The notes beneath the pieces are model-generated. The model worked only from the letters and a program-made list of their open reading frames with translations, ran no database searches and had not been told where the DNA came from. A program made the translations under genes and the position numbers. Positions 6,930-15,795 of a stretch of DNA of 64,000 nucleotides are shown one piece after another. Source of the DNA: Streptomyces liliifuscus (GTDB taxonomy: Bacteria; Actinomycetota; Actinomycetes; Streptomycetales; Streptomycetaceae); NCBI RefSeq assembly GCF_016598615.1, contig NZ_CP066831.1:10354001-10418000 (forward strand), read 5' to 3'. Within the stretch, counting starts at the first letter, position 1. Every line of letters begins with the position of its first letter.

Positions 6930-8648
6930 TCATCGTCCCGCCCGCCCGCGCACCACCCCGTTCCGGCACTTGCGCACCAGCACCGCCCACGTCGCCGCCA
7001 GGAACAGCAGGGCGAACCCGGCCAGGATCAGCCAGCCCCGGCTCGCGGGATGGGCGAACGAGTCGCCGTACGAGTCCAGCAGCGGCGGTCCCAGCCGGGA
7101 GGCACCGTCGCGCCACAGCGACTCCAGGCCGATGCCGCTGCCCAGCGCCTCGAACGCCCATCGGTTGGTCATCGCCCAGCTGATCGCGTCTCCCGCCGCC
7201 GTCATCCGGGGCACCGGCACGAACGCCCCCGAGAACAGCACCTGAGGGAAGCAGAGCAGCGGCAGCATCAGCGTCGCCTGCCCCGGGTCCGTCACGGCGG
7301 CGGAGGCGAGCAGCCCCAGGGCGAGCGCGGCCGCCGAGGCCAGCACACTCGACACGAACAGCGAGACGTACGTGTCCCAGCCCGCCGCGGGTAGCCGGTC
7401 CAGGGCGCGCAGCACGGCGAGGAGCAGGGCGTCCGCGGCCGCCAGTACCGGGAGCATGGTGGTGAGCTTGGACGCCACGTACGGGCCGATCCGCAGCCCG
7501 GCCAGCCATTCGCGGCGGAGCACGGGCAGTTCCGTACAGATCTGCAACAAGCCGTACGTCAGCCCGAAGAAGAAGGCGCCGAACGCGATCCAGAACATGA
7601 TCATCGCGGTCGACCCCGGATCCGGGTCCGCCGGGTCGAACGCGCCCGCGCGGAACAGCACCGCGAACATCGCCACGATCATCACGGGTGAACCGGCCAG
7701 CACGGCGACCGAGAGCCGGTTGTGCAGCAGCAGAGCCGTTCCGCGCCGGGTGAGCAGCGACCACTGGCGTACCGCGCCGACGCGAGGTCGTGCCTCCGGC
7801 TGCTGAGAACGGACCGCGCCTTCCTCGGACTCCGCGGGCTCTTCAGGGGGCACTGCGGCTTCGATGCGCGCGCCGTCGGCCACCGCCTCGTACACCTCCT
7901 CGACCGTGCCGACCCCGAACTCCCGGCACAGGGCGTCCGGTTCACCCGTGTACGCGACCTGTCCGCCCGGAGCCAGGAACACGACGTGGTCGCCACGGAG
8001 GAGGTCCGCGAGGACATGGGTCGTCAGGACGATGGTGGTGCCGTGCTCGGCGAGCGAGCGCAGAGTCCGCAACAGGGCCGCCCCGGTGACCGGATCGAGC
8101 CCGGAGGTGGGTTCGTCGAGGAAGAGTGCCCGCGGTCTGGTGAGCAACTCGGCGGCGATGCTCGCCCGTTTGCGTTCGCCGCCGCTCAGCGCGCGGACCG
8201 GAGTACCGGCCCGGTGCGCCAGCCCGAGCGTGTCCAGGACCCGGTCGACGGCCGCGGTGACCGACTGGGCCGACGTCCCCGCCGGCATGCGTAGACCCGC
8301 CGCGAACACCAGCGTCCGGTGCAGCGGCAGGTCGCGGTGCAGGATGTCCTCCTGCGGCACGAACCCGAACTCCGGCCCGGGCTCGCCCGGTTGAACTCCA
8401 TCGTGCAGTACGGAACCTTCGTCGGCCGACCGCAGTCCCGCGAGGGTTTCCAGCAGCACCGTCTTGCCCGCGCCACTGCTGCCGGCGATCACGACGATCC
8501 GCCCGGGCTCGGCATCGAGGGACACCTCGTCCAGCACGCGCCCCGCTCCGCGCACCTCCTGGGTCAGCCGACGGGCCCGGATCCGCAGGCCGTCGACCGG
8601 GGCGAGGAGCGGGGACTCGGGCGGGCGGGGCCCTGTCGGTATCGGCAT
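6930..8648 (-). CDS. ABC transporter, ABCG-like ATPase fused to ABC2 membrane domain
   Basis: Predicted 572 residues from the ATG at 8648; an in-frame ATG at 8672 is the alternative, and neither has a strong ribosome site. The N-terminal ATPase has Walker A 'GSSGAGKT', Q-loop 'FVPQEDIL', signature 'LSGGERKR' and Walker B 'ALFLDEPTSGLDP'. The C-terminal half is an ABC2-type domain with about six hydrophobic segments, including 'MIMFWIAFGAFFFGLTYGLL'. This nucleotide-domain-first layout is that of ABCG half-transporters, which work as dimers, usually as exporters of lipids or drugs. Substrate unknown. It is divergent from the ROK regulator; a consensus -35 (TTGACA on the minus strand, 8754-8759) precedes it, without an obvious -10. 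Confidence 0.85.
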   Translation of the reverse strand: MPIPTGPRPPESPLLAPVDGLRIRARRLTQEVRGAGRVLDEVSLDAEPGRIVVIAGSSGAGKTVLLETLAGLRSADEGSVLHDGVQPGEPGPEFGFVPQEDILHRDLPLHRTLVFAAGLRMPAGTSAQSVTAAVDRVLDTLGLAHRAGTPVRALSGGERKRASIAAELLTRPRALFLDEPTSGLDPVTGAALLRTLRSLAEHGTTIVLTTHVLADLLRGDHVVFLAPGGQVAYTGEPDALCREFGVGTVEEVYEAVADGARIEAAVPPEEPAESEEGAVRSQQPEARPRVGAVRQWSLLTRRGTALLLHNRLSVAVLAGSPVMIVAMFAVLFRAGAFDPADPDPGSTAMIMFWIAFGAFFFGLTYGLLQICTELPVLRREWLAGLRIGPYVASKLTTMLPVLAAADALLLAVLRALDRLPAAGWDTYVSLFVSSVLASAAALALGLLASAAVTDPGQATLMLPLLCFPQVLFSGAFVPVPRMTAAGDAISWAMTNRWAFEALGSGIGLESLWRDGASRLGPPLLDSYGDSFAHPASRGWLILAGFALLFLAATWAVLVRKCRNGVVRGRAGR

Positions 8649-8773
8649 GGAGGCAGCATGCCAGGAGACCATGGACTTCAAGCATGAGCGGCGAAGGTGC
8701 CGGGCAAGTGCCGGTGCGATATCCGGCGATGGGGCGTATCCGTAGGGCCAAAGTGTCAAATCCCCCTTCTTCA

Positions 8774-8783
8774 AAGGATCCTT
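8774..8783. promoter_or_regulatory. AAGGATCCTT palindrome upstream of ROK promoter
   Basis: A perfect 10-base dyad flanked by TTCTT-type direct repeats, ending 10 bases before the -35 box of the ROK gene. Autoregulatory operator is possible; there is no direct evidence. Confidence 0.35.
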
Positions 8784-8793
8784 GCTTCTTTTA

Positions 8794-8822
8794 TTGACGG
8801 CGGAAAAGAACGGACCTAGGTT
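8794..8822 (+). promoter_or_regulatory. HrdB-type promoter giving a probably leaderless ROK transcript
   Basis: -35 TTGACG (8794-8799), exactly 17 bases, then -10 TAGGTT (8817-8822). The ATG lies at 8829, six bases after the -10, where transcription would start. No ribosome site precedes the ATG, consistent with a leaderless mRNA. Confidence 0.65.
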
Positions 8823-8828
8823 CCGGGC

Positions 8829-10013
8829 ATGCGCTCGACTCCTCGTACGGAGGCGTTCCCGGCACACACGCCGGCCGCTGCCCAGATCTTCACCACCGTG
8901 CTGTCCCACGGCCCGCTCACCCGGTCGGACATGGCCGGCCGGGCCGGGCTCTCGGCGGCGGCGGTCACGAAGGCGGTCCGGCCGCTGATCGAGGCCGGGT
9001 ACCTGGTGGAGGACGCGGGCGACGAGGCACGACCGTCCCTGGGCCGGCCCGCCAACCCCGTGCGGGTCGACGGCGGACGGGCCCTGTTCATCGGCGTCAA
9101 GATCACCGGCGACGAGATCATCGCGGTGCTGACGGACCTGTGCTGCCGTATCCGCGTCGCCCGGCACGTGCCCCTGGACGACCGCGAACCCAAGGCCGTG
9201 CTCGCCTCGGTCGCCGCCCTCGCGCAGGAACTCCTCGCGGAGGCCGACGGGTTCGGCGTTCAGGTCCAGGGGCTCGGCGTCGCCGTCTCCGGCGATGTGG
9301 ACCGCGCCGCCGGAGAGGTGCGCTTCTCGCCCTTCCTGGAGTGGCGCGACCTTCCCCTCGCCGAACTCGTGGAGATGACGACCGGACTGCCGGTCACCGT
9401 CGACAACGACGTCCGGGCTCTCACCGTCGCCGAGCAGTGGTTCGGCGCGGGCATCGGCCTCTCCGACTTCGCGGTGGTGACCGTCGGCGCGGGCATCGGC
9501 TGCGGCCTGGTCGTGCACGGCAAGGTCGTCTCGGGCGCGCACGGGGTGGCCGGCGAGATCGGGCACGTGGTCATCGACCCGACGGGACCGCCCTGCCACT
9601 GCGGAAACCGCGGGTGCGCCGAGGCCATCGCCGCGGACCCCGCGATCGTCGCCGCGGTGCGCGAGGCGACCCGCCTGCCGGTCGCCGACGCCGCGCAGGC
9701 CGTCGAACTGGCCCGCCGGGGCGACCCGGGCGCCCGTGAGGTGTACGCGCGGGCCGGGGAGGCGATCGGCAGGGCCATCGCCACCGTCGCCAACCTCATG
9801 GGCCCCCAGCGCGTGATCATCTCCGGCGAGGGCCTCGCCGCGTACGACCTGTTCGCCGAGCAGATCCGCGACGCCTTCACCGCGTCGGCCTTCGGCACGG
9901 CCGCGCAGTGCGACCTGCTGACGCGTCCGTTGCCCTTCGACGAGTGGGCGCGCGGCGCCGCGGCCACCGCCATCCAGTCCTTCATCGGCGGTCCGACCCG
10001 CGGCCAGGGATGA
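8829..10013 (+). CDS. ROK family transcriptional regulator
   Basis: Predicted 394 residues. N-terminal MarR-like helix-turn-helix (residues about 18-60, 'LTRSDMAGRAGLSAAAVTKAVRPLIEAGYL') followed by 'RPSLGRPANPVRVD' and a ROK sugar-kinase-like domain. The domain keeps 'VDNDVRALTVAEQWFGAG', 'GAGIGCGLVVHGKVVSGAHGVAGEIGH' and the zinc motif 'CHCGNRGCAEA'. Family members of the NagC/XylR type bind DNA in response to a sugar. It is followed on the same strand by a run of secreted glycosidase genes, so it probably controls them. The start codon coincides with the predicted transcription start. Confidence 0.9.
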   Translation: MRSTPRTEAFPAHTPAAAQIFTTVLSHGPLTRSDMAGRAGLSAAAVTKAVRPLIEAGYLVEDAGDEARPSLGRPANPVRVDGGRALFIGVKITGDEIIAVLTDLCCRIRVARHVPLDDREPKAVLASVAALAQELLAEADGFGVQVQGLGVAVSGDVDRAAGEVRFSPFLEWRDLPLAELVEMTTGLPVTVDNDVRALTVAEQWFGAGIGLSDFAVVTVGAGIGCGLVVHGKVVSGAHGVAGEIGHVVIDPTGPPCHCGNRGCAEAIAADPAIVAAVREATRLPVADAAQAVELARRGDPGAREVYARAGEAIGRAIATVANLMGPQRVIISGEGLAAYDLFAEQIRDAFTASAFGTAAQCDLLTRPLPFDEWARGAAATAIQSFIGGPTRGQG

Positions 10014-10081
10014 GCCGCCGCACCTCCTGACGATCAGTCAAGCTACTCGGCCTCCAAGGAAGTTCCCGCACCAAGCCACCG

Positions 10082-10176
10082 ACACATCACTGCCTCAACA
10101 CATCACTGCCCCACCGCCCCAACGCATCACTGTCCCAACGCATCACCGCACCCGCGCAGAGCCGAACCCATCACTG
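10082..10176 (+). repeat. Five-copy direct repeat upstream of the GH27 gene (ACRCATCACTG)
   Basis: Copies start at 10082, 10098, 10122, 10138 and 10166: ACACATCACTG twice, ACGCATCACTG, ACGCATCACCG, ACCCATCACTG. Spacing is 16, 24, 16 and 28 bases. The array fills the space between the ROK stop and the ribosome site of the GH27 gene. A related CGCATC-containing tandem repeat lies before the GH105 gene at 15724. Confidence 0.75.
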
Positions 10177-10188
10177 GAGGCCCGACCC

Positions 10189-12051
10189 ATGAGGTCATCC
10201 TCGTACTCTCCCGGTACCCCTGCCCGTCGCTCCACAAGAGCCGTGCTCGTCCTGGCCCTCACCGCGGCCATGGCGACGACCCTCCCGGCGGCCCGGGCCG
10301 CCACTCCCACTGCCTCCACTCCTACGAGCACATCCACGACAACGTCCACGACATCGTCCGCCGCCGGTGCCGAGGCCGTCGCGGCCAAGCCGTACATGGG
10401 CTGGTCGAGTTGGAGCATGCAGTCCTCGAAGTACCCCGGACTCAACCCCGACGGCGACTACAGCTACCTCACCGAGAAGAACGTCCTCAAGCAGGCGGAC
10501 GCCCTGGCGGCCAAGCTCAAGCCGTACGGGTACGAGTACGTCAACCTCGACGCCGGATGGTGGCGGGCCAAGGACTGGAAGCCCGGATTCGACGAGTACG
10601 CCCGTCAGAAGGCGGACCCGGGCCGCTTCCCGCGTGGTATGAAGCCCGTCGCCGACCACATCCACGGCAAGGGACTCAAGGCGGGCATCTACCTGCCCGT
10701 CGGCCTGGAGAAGGAGGCGTACGGGGAGGGCAAGATCCCCATCTGGAACGCGGAGGGCTGCACGACCGCCGACATCGTGTACGGCGACCTGCGCACCACC
10801 AACGGCTGGGACAGCGCCTACAAGCTCGACTTCTCCAACCCCTGCGCCCAGATGTACGTCGACTCGCAGGCACGGCTCTTCGCCGACTGGGGCTACGACT
10901 TCCTCAAGCTCGACGGGGTCGGACCGGGTTCCGGCAAGAACGGCGACCAGTACGACAACGTTGCCGACGTCGCCGCCTGGCAGAAGGCCATCGCCGCCAC
11001 CGGCCGCCCGATCCACCTGGAGATCTCCTGGTCGCTCGACATCGGCCGGGTCGCCGACTGGAAGAAGTACTCCAACGGCTGGCGCATCGACACCGACGTC
11101 GAGTGCTACTGCAACACCCTTGTCAGCTGGGAGAACTCGGTCGACGACCGCTGGGACGACGCCCCCGGCTGGACCCGCCACGCGGGCCCCGGCGGCTGGA
11201 ACGACCTGGACTCCCTGGACGTCGGCAACGGCCAGATGGACGGCCTCACCAAGGCCGAGCGGCAGAGCTACGCGACCCTGTGGGCCATCGCCAAGTCCCC
11301 GCTCTACACCGGTGACGACCTGACCAAGCTCGACTCCTACGGTGTGTCGCTGCTGACCAACCGCGAGGTCATCGCCCTCAACCAGGGCAGCACACCGCCC
11401 GCCCGCCCGGTCACCCCGTCCGACCCCCAGCAGGTGTGGGCGGCCAAGAACGCCGACGGCAGCTACACCGTGGCCCTGTTCAACCTCGCCGACGCGCCCG
11501 CCGCCGTCACCGCCGACTGGTCGACCCTCGGCTTCACAGGCAAGGCCTCCGTACGGGACCTGTGGAACCGCGAGAACCTCGGCACGCACACGAACAAGGT
11601 GACGCAGGCGCTGCCCGCCCACGGCTCCCGGCTGTTCACCGTCACCCCGCGCGGCGCCGCCCTCGCCTCGACCGGCTACGAGGCCGAGTCGACCACCAAC
11701 ACCCTCAGCGGCAACGCCTCCGTCGCCGACTGCTCCGCCTGCTCGGGCGGCAAGAAGGTCGGCAACCTCTACGTCGGCGGCAAGCTCCGCTTCAACGACG
11801 TCGTCGTCGCCAAGGCCGGTACGTACATGGTGAAGGTCGGCTACGTCAACGGTGACGCACGCTCCATCGACGTCTCCGCGAACGGCAACGGCGCCAGGCA
11901 CCACAAGTTCCCCTCCACCGGGGACTGGGGAACCGCCGAGACCGTCAGCGTGCCCGTCACCCTCAAGGCCGGCGCCAACACCATCACCTTCGACAGCGGC
12001 ACCGGCTACGCCCCGGACATCGACCGCATCGACGTCCCGAAGTCGTCCTGA
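10189..12051 (+). CDS. Secreted alpha-galactosidase-type GH27 with C-terminal carbohydrate-binding module
   Basis: Predicted 620 residues; ATG preceded by TGGAGG. A Sec signal peptide (about residues 1-43) is followed by a Ser/Thr-rich linker. The GH27 barrel starts at 'KPYMGWSSWS' and has 'YEYVNLDAGWW', the nucleophile block 'YDFLKLDG' (D242) and 'WRIDTDVECY', where D303 sits at the R-x-x-x-D position of the acid/base. A beta-sandwich 'QVWAAKNADGSYTVALFNLAD' follows. The last 140 residues ('YEAESTTNTLSGNASV' to 'DSGTGYAPDIDRIDV') resemble a CBM35-type module. The enzyme should release terminal alpha-galactose or beta-L-arabinopyranose from plant polysaccharide. It is first in a chain of secreted hydrolases. 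Confidence 0.92.
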   Translation: MRSSSYSPGTPARRSTRAVLVLALTAAMATTLPAARAATPTASTPTSTSTTTSTTSSAAGAEAVAAKPYMGWSSWSMQSSKYPGLNPDGDYSYLTEKNVLKQADALAAKLKPYGYEYVNLDAGWWRAKDWKPGFDEYARQKADPGRFPRGMKPVADHIHGKGLKAGIYLPVGLEKEAYGEGKIPIWNAEGCTTADIVYGDLRTTNGWDSAYKLDFSNPCAQMYVDSQARLFADWGYDFLKLDGVGPGSGKNGDQYDNVADVAAWQKAIAATGRPIHLEISWSLDIGRVADWKKYSNGWRIDTDVECYCNTLVSWENSVDDRWDDAPGWTRHAGPGGWNDLDSLDVGNGQMDGLTKAERQSYATLWAIAKSPLYTGDDLTKLDSYGVSLLTNREVIALNQGSTPPARPVTPSDPQQVWAAKNADGSYTVALFNLADAPAAVTADWSTLGFTGKASVRDLWNRENLGTHTNKVTQALPAHGSRLFTVTPRGAALASTGYEAESTTNTLSGNASVADCSACSGGKKVGNLYVGGKLRFNDVVVAKAGTYMVKVGYVNGDARSIDVSANGNGARHHKFPSTGDWGTAETVSVPVTLKAGANTITFDSGTGYAPDIDRIDVPKSS

Positions 12052-12081
12052 CCGCCGTTCTCTTCCCCCTGGAGCCGCACC

Positions 12082-14454
12082 ATGGACAACAACCCGACCG
12101 AGCCCAGCCGACGAAGACTCCTCTCCCTGGCAGCGGCGGCCGGCGTCGCCACCGCCCTCGGCGGCCTGCCCGCCTTCACCGCGTCGGCCGCACCCCAGCG
12201 ACCCGCCGACGCCCCGCTCCCCAAGGGCAGTTCACGCAACCAGCTGTGGTGGCAGACGCCCGGCGACGAGCACTCGATGATCGAACAGGGCCTGCCCGTC
12301 GGCAACGGCCGCCTCGGCGCCCTCGCGAGCAACGACCCCGGCCGTGAACTCCTCCTGATCACCGACGCCACCATGTGGACCGGCGGCCTCAACGACAAGC
12401 TCGACTCCGACGGCCAGTTCCCCTACGACCGCGAGAACTTCGGCTCGTTCACGCTCCTCGGCCGCCTCACCGTCGACATCCCCGACCACGACCTGTCCGC
12501 CGTGAACGGCTACCGCCGCACCCTCGACCTCGCGCAGGGCGTGGTGACCACGACGTACGTCCGCTCCGGAGTGACGTACGAGCGGCAGATCTTCGCCAGC
12601 CGCCCCGACGACGCGATCGTCCTGCACTTCACACAGAGCGGCGGCGGCCGTTACACCGGCAGCATCGCCCTCGACGGGACGCACGGAGAGAGCGTGACGG
12701 GTACCTCCTTCGGTGCCGCATTCCCGAACGGTCTGCGCTACGGCGCGGCCGTGAAGGCGTCCGGCAGCGGCGGCAGCGTCCGGGTGAACGGCCCGCGGAT
12801 CGACTTCTCCGGCTGCAGGGAACTGACCGTCGTGGTGAGCGGCGGCACCAACTACGCGCCCGACGCCTCCACCGACTACCGCGATCCGTCCCTCGACCCC
12901 GAGCGACTGGCCCGTACGAAGGTCCGCGACGCGGCGGCCCACTCGGCGGACACCCTGCTGCGCACCCATGTCGCCGACCACCGCGAGCTGTTCGAGCAAT
13001 TGGACATCTCCCTCGGTACGTCGTCGGACGAGCAGCGCTCCCTGGACACCTGGGAACGACTCGGGGCGCGGGCCCGGAACGGCGAGCCCGATCCCGAACT
13101 GGAGGCCGCCTACCTGCAGTTCGGCCGCTATCTGATGATCTCCGGTTCCCGCGGCAGTCTCCCGCTCAACCTCCAGGGGCTGTGGCTCGACGGCAACGAC
13201 CCGGACTGGATGGGCGACTACCACACGGACATCAACATCCAGATGAACTACTGGATGGCCGACCGGGCCGGGCTGTCCCAGTGCTTCGACGCGCTCACCG
13301 ACTACTGCCTCGCCCAGTTCGGGTCCTGGACGAAGCTCACCAACGACCTCTACAACGACCCGCGCAACCGCTACCGCAACTCCACCGGGAAGGTCGCGGG
13401 CTGGACCGTCGCCTTCTCCACCAACATCCATGGCGGAAACGGCTGGTGGTGGCATCCGGCGGGCAACGCCTGGCTGTGCACGACCCTGTGGGAGCACTAC
13501 GAGTTCACCCGGTCGCGCTCCCATCTGGCGAGGATCTACCCGCTCCTGAAGGGTGCCTGCGAGTTCTGGGAGGCGCGGCTGATCACCACGACACTTCCCG
13601 GCACCTCGCGGGAAGTGCTCATAGACGACAGCGACTGGTCGCCCGAGCACGGTCCGCAGGACGCCAAGGGCATCACCTACGCGCAGGAACTGGTGTGGGT
13701 GCTGTTCGACCACTTCCTCACGGCGTCCAAGGAGTTGAAGAAGGACTCCGCCTACGCGAAGAAGATCGGCGGCCTCCAGAAGCGGCTGTATCTGCCGAAG
13801 GTCAGCCCCAAGACGGGCTGGCTGGAGGAGTGGATGTCGCCCGACAACCTCGGCGAGACCACCCACCGGCACCTCTCCCCGCTGATCGGGCTCTTCCCCG
13901 GGGACCGCATCCGCCCCGACGACTCCACCCCTCCGGAGATCGTCGAGGGCGCGACTGCCCTGCTCACCGCGCGCGGCATGGAGAGCTTCGGCTGGGCCAA
14001 CGCCTGGCGCAGTCTGTGCTGGGCCCGGCTCAAGGACGCGGACAAGGCCTACCAGCTGATCGTCAACAACCTCCGTCCGTCGATCGACGGCGGCAACGGC
14101 ACGGCCCCCAACCTCTTCGACATCTACGAAGTGGAGAAGAGCCGCGGCATCTTCCAGATCGAGGCCAACTTCGGCACACCCGCGGCGATGATCGAGATGC
14201 TCCTGTACTCCCGCCCGGGCCACCTGGAACTGCTCCCGGCCCTCCCCGACGCCTGGGCGAAGTCCGGCTCCGTCACGGGAGTCGGCGTCCGCGGCGGCTT
14301 CACCGTCGACCTGCGCTGGCGCGACGGGAAGCCCACCGAGGCCCGGATCCACAGCGTCGGCGGCCGGACGACGACGGTGGCGTACGGCAACACGTCCCGC
14401 ACGGTGACCCTGAAGCCCGGCGGGTCCGTCACGCTGCGGGACTTCGCCCGATGA
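12082..14454 (+). CDS. Secreted glycoside hydrolase family 95 (alpha-L-fucosidase/alpha-L-galactosidase type)
   Basis: Predicted 790 residues, normal for GH95. GGAG precedes the ATG. The N-terminus is a Tat signal (PSRRRLLSLAAAAG, then a hydrophobic stretch). The N-terminal beta domain opens with 'WWQTPGDEHSMIEQGLPVGNGRLGALA'; the (alpha/alpha)6 barrel has 'LPLNLQGLWLDGNDPDWMGDYH', 'HTDINIQMNYWMADRAGL', 'DDSDWSPEHGPQDAKGITYAQEL' and 'HRHLSPLIGLFPGDRI', ending in a beta C-domain. The family uses an inverting mechanism on alpha-1,2-L-fucosides or L-galactosides of xyloglucan and pectin. Its stop overlaps the next start by ATGA, so the two are translationally coupled. Confidence 0.9.
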   Translation: MDNNPTEPSRRRLLSLAAAAGVATALGGLPAFTASAAPQRPADAPLPKGSSRNQLWWQTPGDEHSMIEQGLPVGNGRLGALASNDPGRELLLITDATMWTGGLNDKLDSDGQFPYDRENFGSFTLLGRLTVDIPDHDLSAVNGYRRTLDLAQGVVTTTYVRSGVTYERQIFASRPDDAIVLHFTQSGGGRYTGSIALDGTHGESVTGTSFGAAFPNGLRYGAAVKASGSGGSVRVNGPRIDFSGCRELTVVVSGGTNYAPDASTDYRDPSLDPERLARTKVRDAAAHSADTLLRTHVADHRELFEQLDISLGTSSDEQRSLDTWERLGARARNGEPDPELEAAYLQFGRYLMISGSRGSLPLNLQGLWLDGNDPDWMGDYHTDINIQMNYWMADRAGLSQCFDALTDYCLAQFGSWTKLTNDLYNDPRNRYRNSTGKVAGWTVAFSTNIHGGNGWWWHPAGNAWLCTTLWEHYEFTRSRSHLARIYPLLKGACEFWEARLITTTLPGTSREVLIDDSDWSPEHGPQDAKGITYAQELVWVLFDHFLTASKELKKDSAYAKKIGGLQKRLYLPKVSPKTGWLEEWMSPDNLGETTHRHLSPLIGLFPGDRIRPDDSTPPEIVEGATALLTARGMESFGWANAWRSLCWARLKDADKAYQLIVNNLRPSIDGGNGTAPNLFDIYEVEKSRGIFQIEANFGTPAAMIEMLLYSRPGHLELLPALPDAWAKSGSVTGVGVRGGFTVDLRWRDGKPTEARIHSVGGRTTTVAYGNTSRTVTLKPGGSVTLRDFAR

Positions 14455-15689
14455 CGGCCCGGTTCGCCCGTGCGGGCGGCCGCCTGGCCGCCCTGCTGCT
14501 GATCGCCGCGGCCGTCCAGGTGACGCCCGCGGCGGCGCGGCCGGCCGACACGCAGGCGTCCACGGCACAGGCCGCCGCCGGGCAGCGGCACGACGTGGTC
14601 ACCTGGGGCGCGAGCGCGGACCGTATCGGCGACGCCGTGAGCGACCGCAGCTACCGGCTGATCGTGCGCACCAGCGTCGCCGGGGACGACCTGCGCGTCC
14701 GGCTCTCCAACGCCTTCGGCGACCGGCCGCTGACCTTCGACAGCGTCTACGCCGGCATCCGGCAGGAGGGCGCCACCGTGGTCCGCGGCACCAACCGGCG
14801 GCTGACCTTCGGCGGCTCGCGCTCCGTCACCGTCCCCGCCGGGGCCACCGCCTACAGCGACCCGCTCCCCGGCAGGCTGCCCGCCACGACCGACCTGGCC
14901 GTCAGCCTCCACACCAGCGAGGCGAGCGGCACGGCCACCGGTCACTCCATGGCCATGCAGACCTCCTACGCGGCGGAGGGCGACCACACGGGCGAGGAGG
15001 CCGCCGCCTCCTGGACCCAGCCGATCGGCTCCTGGTTCTACCTCGACGCCGTGTCCGTACGGACGAGTTCGGCCACCGGGGCCGTGGTCGCGCTCGGCGA
15101 CTCCATCACGGACGGCTGGCAGTCCACGAGCGATCTCAACCGCCGCTGGCCCGACTACCTCGCCCGTCGGCTGAAGGCAACGACCGGGCCGGTCAAGGGA
15201 GTTGCCAACGAGGGCATCTCCGGAAACAAGGTCCTCGCGGACGGCGCCGGACAGAGCGCGCTCAACCGGCTGGACCGTGACGTCCTCTCCCTGCCGGGTG
15301 TCCGCACGGTGTTCCTCTTCGAGGGCGTCAACGACATCAAGGCCCACTCCGGCGTCACGGCCCAGGACATGATCAAGGGCTATCGCGAGATCATCGCCCG
15401 CGCCCACGAGGCCGGGAAGTGCGTCGTCGGAGCCACCGTCGCGCCCTTCAAGGGCTGGTACGAGTGGGACGCCGCCGCCGAGTCCGTACGCCAGGAGATC
15501 AACCAATTCATCCGCGACAGCGGGGAGTTCGACGCCGTCACCGACTTCGACCGGATCCTGCGCAGCCCCTACGACCACGAGCGCATCCTTCCCGTCTTCG
15601 ACGGCGGTGACCGTCTGCATCCCAACGACAAGGGCATGCAGGCGATGGCCGACGCCGTCGACCTCAAGAGCCTCGACTGCTCCGAGTGA
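14451..15689 (+). CDS. Secreted SGNH/GDSL hydrolase (carbohydrate esterase-like)
   Basis: Predicted 412 residues. The ATG overlaps the GH95 stop as ATGA; the open frame extends far upstream but only as antisense-style shadow. A Sec signal is visible (about residues 1-29, ending AAARPADTQ). A beta-rich N-terminal half precedes the SGNH core: block I 'ALGDSITDGW' with S218, block II/III 'GNKVL' and 'EGVNDI', and block V 'DRLHPND' with the catalytic Asp-His pair. Enzymes of this layout de-acetylate plant polysaccharides, which fits its coupling to a fucosidase-type GH95. Substrate is inferred from context only. Confidence 0.88.
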   Translation: MTARFARAGGRLAALLLIAAAVQVTPAAARPADTQASTAQAAAGQRHDVVTWGASADRIGDAVSDRSYRLIVRTSVAGDDLRVRLSNAFGDRPLTFDSVYAGIRQEGATVVRGTNRRLTFGGSRSVTVPAGATAYSDPLPGRLPATTDLAVSLHTSEASGTATGHSMAMQTSYAAEGDHTGEEAAASWTQPIGSWFYLDAVSVRTSSATGAVVALGDSITDGWQSTSDLNRRWPDYLARRLKATTGPVKGVANEGISGNKVLADGAGQSALNRLDRDVLSLPGVRTVFLFEGVNDIKAHSGVTAQDMIKGYREIIARAHEAGKCVVGATVAPFKGWYEWDAAAESVRQEINQFIRDSGEFDAVTDFDRILRSPYDHERILPVFDGGDRLHPNDKGMQAMADAVDLKSLDCSE

Positions 15690-15723
15690 ACACCGCGCCG
15701 AGGCGGAGCGCCGAGGCGACGCA

Positions 15724-15760
15724 CTGACGCATCGCGCTGATGCATCGCACTGACACATGG
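15724..15760 (+). repeat. Three 13-bp tandem repeats upstream of the GH105 gene
   Basis: CTGACGCATCGCG, CTGATGCATCGCA and CTGACACATGG follow one another at 15724, 15737 and 15750. The CGCATC core is shared with the direct repeats before the GH27 gene, suggesting a common binding protein for both ends of the cluster. Confidence 0.65.
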
Positions 15761-15795
15761 CCTCAATGTGCCCCACACACAGAGGAGTTGACCCA

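Noticed and set aside
10082..10176. CRISPR-like array
   Set aside because: Units are only 11 bases, spacing is irregular and short, and no cas genes are present.
12375..14450. Longer N-terminus for the SGNH esterase
   Set aside because: Shadow of GH95; the ATGA overlap and signal peptide fix the start at 14451.
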